Source: Mytilus galloprovincialis (Eukaryota > Mollusca > Bivalvia > Mytilida > Mytilidae). Taken from it: 64,000 nucleotides of DNA. The number at the start of each line of letters is the position of its first letter. Positions within the stretch are counted from its first letter, which is position 1. The position numbers were made by a program, and so were the translations under genes. Location: the NCBI RefSeq assembly GCF_965363235.1, contig NC_134844.1, forward strand, positions 53,812,872-53,876,871, written 5' to 3'. Under the pieces are notes generated by a model. The model was not told the origin of the DNA. It saw only the letters and a list, made by a program, of their open reading frames with translations, and made no database searches. Shown piece by piece: positions 59,640-64,000 of the stretch.

Positions 59640-60125
59640 TTTCACTTTAAGGGGACTAATTTTCTTGTTATCAGTAAAAATATAGATTCAAAGATTGTTT
59701 ATATCACTGTTTAAAATTCTGGGCTTTTAATAATCAATAATGAAAGATTTAAAGGGACTAATTTTCTTATTATTGTTTATAGTTATTGCAGATTTTTTAT
59801 CCCTGGTTAAAATTTTGGGCTAAATCAATGACAGATTTCAACTTAAAGGGACTTATATTCTTGCTATCTGTTATAGTTATTGCAGATTTTTTACCCCTGG
59901 TTAAAGTTTTGGGCTAAATCAATGACAGATTTCAATTTAAGGGGATTAATTTTCTTGTAATCGGTTATAGTTATTGCAGATTTTTTTTTATCTCTCTTTA
60001 AAATTTTTGACTATATCAATAATGACAGAATTCACTTAAAGGGGACTAAAAAGTTATTGCAGATTTTATTTTTATCTCTGTTTAAAGTTTTTGGCTATTT
60101 CAATGATGACAAATTTCACTTTACA
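59640..60125 (+). repeat. Diverged tandem repeat, about four to five copies of about 115 bp
   Basis: TTAAGGGGACTAATTTTCTT, GTTATAGTTATTGCAGATTT and GGGCTAAATCAATGACAGAT recur at about 59648, 59750, 59845, 59936 and 60038. Copies are most alike in the middle. Confidence 0.8.
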
Positions 60126-61497
60126 GACCAATTCTAATTTCTGTCATCAATTATTTGGTAATTTTACAAATAATTAATACATAGATTTTGAATAACCAGT
60201 TAAATCTTATAGTTTTTTTGCATTGTGTTTTAACAAAACATCTTATTACTTTGAAAAAGCTTGAATAAGTGTTATTTTTATAGACATGGATTTAATAATG
60301 ACTTTTATGACAGTATTGACTTAATTCATGTTACATGTTTTTCCTTATAAAGAAAATGTTTTAAAAAGTGGTGAAAACAATGTCTAAACAGAAAATATCT
60401 CAACTGTTCTAATATGCTAATTTTTGCAAAATTCATATTTTAAATTCTTCAATTGAGACACTTGGAAGATTTTTGTTTACTCTTTTCAAATTTTTAGCTA
60501 TTTGACCTAAAAATATAAAATTACAATAACACCCAAGGCTTAAACTTTACACATTTAAAAAACTTTAAAAAAAAATAAAATAAAGCTACTTTAGAATGAA
60601 TTATCATAACCTGACAGGTTTTAAGTTACATGTTCAAAAGGAAAGAGAATCTTAAACAAGAAAAAAACTTGTTGATAAACACATTAACTGAACAAGAAAT
60701 AGATATTAACTACAAATAGTAATCAATCCAGTTTGCTGAAAATTCTAATTTTCAAATTGACATATTTATATGATAACCTTCTACAGAAAATGGGTTTTAA
60801 AACCGATTATCTTAGATTTGTTAAAACTCCTGCATAACAGTTCTTTTCAAAATGATTAGAAAACCCAATTAATGCATTTCATTTTGTGCAAATAATATTC
60901 AAATTGACACTGTGCCATTATAATGAAATTCAATAAGCGCTGTGAGATTTCTCTGGAACTTGAATGATGCACTTCAAGCTGATTTAATGTTTATAGCTCT
61001 CCATTCATAGCAAATTTAAGGTTATTTCAAAATAAGGAAGTTAAAATAAAATCCATTAGTATTTGATTGGTAAACTTTTACACTTATCATCTTTAATGGA
61101 TTTCTTTCATGATTTTTACTCTAAAATAGTGGATCACTTAAGTAATTGGTATACCTATTTACCGATTTTAAGGGCTTGGACTTTATTACAACTGACCTAA
61201 ATCTTATCAATTATGAAGCCTCTTGACCTAATTACATTTAACAAACAATTACTCTTTGAAGTCAAAGGCAAGTTTAAAACTAGTTTATTATTTTTTCAAC
61301 AGTAAGATTAAAATTCTTTAACATGTAGCTTTGTAATTCTAAAATACCACCTATAAAATGGACAAACCAAAATCTTTCTACAAAATTTAATCACAGTTCC
61401 ATTTGTTGGAAGTTTTAAAAGCAAGAAAGTTATTAAAAAGGGAATTGAAGACTTTCAGTTCTGACCTATATACAGCCTCATTATGTTAAAAAAAAAA

Positions 61498-61610
61498 ACC
61501 ATGATATAAAAATAAGGAGATGTGGGATGATTGCGGCCAATATGACAACCATCCACATAAAATCAATAAGTCTGAAATTTTAAACAATAAAAACATAAAA
61601 AGTGGAGCCT
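61498..61610 (+). repeat. Family A repeat fragment, diverged
   Basis: AAGGAGATGTGGGATGATTG followed by CCAATATGACAACCATCCA. Confidence 0.55.
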
Positions 61611-62531
61611 GACTATTATCTGTCCTCACTTATTAATTTCAAATGACCTTGACATTTACCAAAAAGGTGAACTTAGCTATGATCAAGAAAACTTCTAACC
61701 AGCTACCAAATTCAATTACAAATGTTGGTTGAATATGGACCAATATATGGTATACCCACTTCAAAAATCAAATGGAATTCAGCTAATGAAGTTAATGGCA
61801 CACATTAGTTTAATATTTAGTGGAAGACATTCTAGTATTTATCTTTTTTTTTCATCTTCAAAATATGTTTTACAAGCAAGAAATAAAATTTCTTTCACTG
61901 TTCTAATTTGTGCTTGTTTGGTGTAAAAAGCGTTAATTGTTTCTATCTCAAGTTATGTTACCCGATTTTAACAGAATTTTGTCATAAATTGTCACACCCC
62001 TCTTTTTGTCACCTATACAATAATCTGAGATAATAGCTTTCCGCTTTCATTAATGATCTGCTTAAAACATTGCTCTAAGCAGAGACTATCTTGTATCTTT
62101 CAAAGAGGGCTAAGTAAATATCCAGATGTGGAATTTGTTTTATATCATACTTTTGGTCCATCTTCAACCAAATTAAAAATGTGCAAACTATGTCAGGAAA
62201 GACAGAAAAATTAGCAAATAAATGTATCATTGCAAAAATATCTACAACTAAAAAAACTTAATATAATATAATCTATACAAAGCTTAATTAAATATAAGGC
62301 TGCATCTATTATGCTTTAAAATATCATATAATGGTAATATTGTCACAAATGACCCTAATTTGTATTGAGCAGGACGTGAGACTAAAATAAAAACATATAA
62401 TAAACAATAATGACAAAAAAATAAAATCTATACACATCTTTCATACATTAACATAGCCAGCATTTCTAGAAACAAGTTGGATCCATTTTTGGTATCGGCA
62501 CATGGCATAGGGGTCCACTAATGGGGGATTT

Positions 62532-62688
62532 CTACCCCTGTGTAATGTATCCACTCCCTATAATGAAGTTGTTATGACTTGCCAATAATAGAACACACAT
62601 GCTATCAATTGATGCGATATGATAATTCCAATGAGTTATCTTCCCTTTGTTTAGCCAACAGGTGTTGTCAATATCGTAATCTTCGTTT
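62532..62688 (-). CDS. Possible terminal exon of a minus-strand gene (tentative)
   Basis: A TTCTATTTTCAG acceptor at 62689 precedes an open frame to TAG at 62532 (NEDYDIDNTCWLNKGKITHW onward). A second frame from the same acceptor ends sooner, after ITILTTPVG. Neither is recognised. The minus orientation would fit the long AT-rich tract to the left being its 3' untranslated region. Confidence 0.25.
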
Positions 62689-62699
62689 CTGAAAATAGA

Positions 62700-63590
62700 A
62701 AAAGAAATGAAGCATGAGTTATCAAGGATTCCTAACCTTTTAATGAGATAAAAACAACGGCTAATCAATTAATGTGCATTGCTTTACACATTTGTAACAG
62801 AATTAATACATTTTTTGGATAAGAATGTTGTTACCTTCTTCTGAATGAAGTCTGTTAACAAATCAATTTGACTTGGAGGTTGATGGGTTTCATCTTGTCT
62901 ATTTCTGTTTGTATTACCCGTTTTAATTAAGTATTCACAAATGTCAAAATAGTGTTCTTAAAACATGAAATCTGCTGTTTAAAACTAGCATTGCATTTTA
63001 ATGATACTTCTGTAAGTTATGAAAATATGGCTCCAACATTTTGGTATCTAAGTTCATGAAATATACCAAACCTATTGTAAACCAAACATTTCTGATGGGG
63101 AATCAAAGTGACATCTCTTTAAGGACAATAGCATCAATTAAGTCAAGGATTTATGTAAATAAATATGTCAGTAATTGTCTGTAAATTCCTTTATCTCTCA
63201 ATCATATTTGAAGACCCAAAGTTTTGCATGTTGTAAAGGGATACATGACAGTATGAGGGAATTAAGGCTTTCGCTTTAAAAAAACTATGATTCAAACACA
63301 ATGACATGATGACCTAGAATTGCCTATAAAGGGGCATGTAACTGTATAAGAAACATGAGAGAAGGGCTAAATAGTTGTACTGATACAAACAAAGTTTAAC
63401 AGTATATATATGCACATTGTGACTTGGGTTTTTGCTTTAAAATTACTATTGCTTTAATAAAGAGATTAAGGCATAGACATTCTTACAATATAAGGTCTAT
63501 TCCCACTTCAAATACTATTTGTCTTTTGTTATGATCATAGTTTTACAGAATACATGTTTGGAAACTATTGTTCTATTGAAAAATGAACTT
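62700..63590. other. Region without a recognised gene
   Basis: AT-rich with no exon or dispersed repeat recognised. Confidence 0.4.
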
Positions 63591-63594
63591 AGTT

Positions 63595-64000
63595 TTGCAA
63601 GTAAAGGCGTACATAACTATAGGAGGGAAAACTAATGCTCTTGTAATATGATAAAACGCTAGTTTGGCAAGTGAAGCCGTTCATAACTATATGAGAGAAA
63701 GCTTTTGCTCTTATATGATACACCCCTAGTTTTGCAAGTGAAGGCGTTCATGACTATATGAGAGAAAACCATTACTTTTAAAATTATTGTTCATATGATA
63801 TGATACAACCCTAGTTTTGTAAGTAAAGGCGTACATAACTATAGGAGAGAAAGCTATTGCTCTTATGATATGATACAATCCTAGTTCTGTAAGTGAAGGC
63901 GTTCATGACTATATGAGAGAAAACCATTACTTTTAAAATTACTGCTCATATGATATGATACAACCTTAGTTTTGTAAGTAAAGGCGTACATAACTATAGG
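63595..64000 (+). repeat. Tandem repeat running off the right edge
   Basis: TAGTTTTGCAAGTGAAGGCG followed by CATAACTATA-GAGAGAAA recurs at about 63590, 63660, 63728, 63811, 63880 and 63969, with spacing alternating between roughly 68 and 85 bp. It continues to the last base. Confidence 0.85.

Larger units (their letters stand above)
49200..62500. other. Long AT-rich tract without convincing coding sequence
   Basis: Over 13 kb, no exon or long ORF was recognised, and the dispersed families A to E so common elsewhere are nearly absent (one family A fragment at 61498). It contains short tandem repeats and one MITE (listed separately). It may be a long 3' untranslated region or intron of a minus-strand gene whose exon may lie near 62.6 kb. 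A minus-strand AATAAA occurs near 49170. Confidence 0.5.

Overview
The window looks like nuclear DNA from a marine bivalve, most likely a mussel of the Mytilus type. This rests on its AT-richness, spliced genes with GT-AG introns, a secreted C1q-domain gene without a collagen stalk (a family greatly expanded in mussels), tRNA-derived SINEs, LINE 3' ends, and several dispersed repeat families that recur many times. No prokaryotic, phage or virus-like gene was seen.

Layout. 1-11.6 kb: a minus-strand alpha/beta-hydrolase gene, rebuilt here from five phase-compatible exons plus a doubtful sixth at the window edge. A three-exon C1q-domain gene lies on the opposite strand inside its roughly 5.9-kb first intron, next to a non-autonomous DNA transposon (6977-8539). 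13-17 kb: a LINE 3' fragment, a poly-G foldback element, and an intronless gene on the minus strand encoding a protein with two TALE-like homeodomains. 18.3-19.7 kb: a long-TIR element flanked by a 9-bp target duplication. 21.0-27.2 kb: a four-exon plus-strand gene with an N-terminal BTB domain and a C-terminal cysteine cluster like the piggyBac transposase zinc finger. Its second intron contains an 0.89-kb tandem duplication rich in TGACCT-type half-sites. 27.5-33.9 kb: a hairpin element, a SINE and a MITE. 34.0-38.6 kb: a 73-bp-unit satellite array (about 62 units) with higher-order structure. 39-42 kb: a palindromic MITE, diverged tandem repeats and a 5'-truncated LINE. 43.6-45.3 kb: the second copy of the double-homeodomain gene, on the plus strand, so the two copies form an inverted pair about 27 kb apart. 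45.5-49.1 kb: dispersed repeats and a SINE. 49.2-62.5 kb: a very AT-rich stretch with no convincing coding region, few dispersed repeats, several short tandem repeats and one TTAA-flanked MITE. A possible terminal exon on the minus strand lies at about 62.6 kb, and an 80-bp-type tandem repeat runs off the right edge.

The genes do not form a pathway. The strongest points for follow-up are the inverted pair of intronless double-TALE genes with conserved flanks, the BTB/piggyBac-type zinc-finger protein, the hydrolase whose nucleophile serine appears to be glycine, the nested C1q gene, and the satellite whose every unit carries splice-site-like motifs. All exon models are read by eye from splice sites, phase and family resemblance. 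No transcript or database evidence was available.
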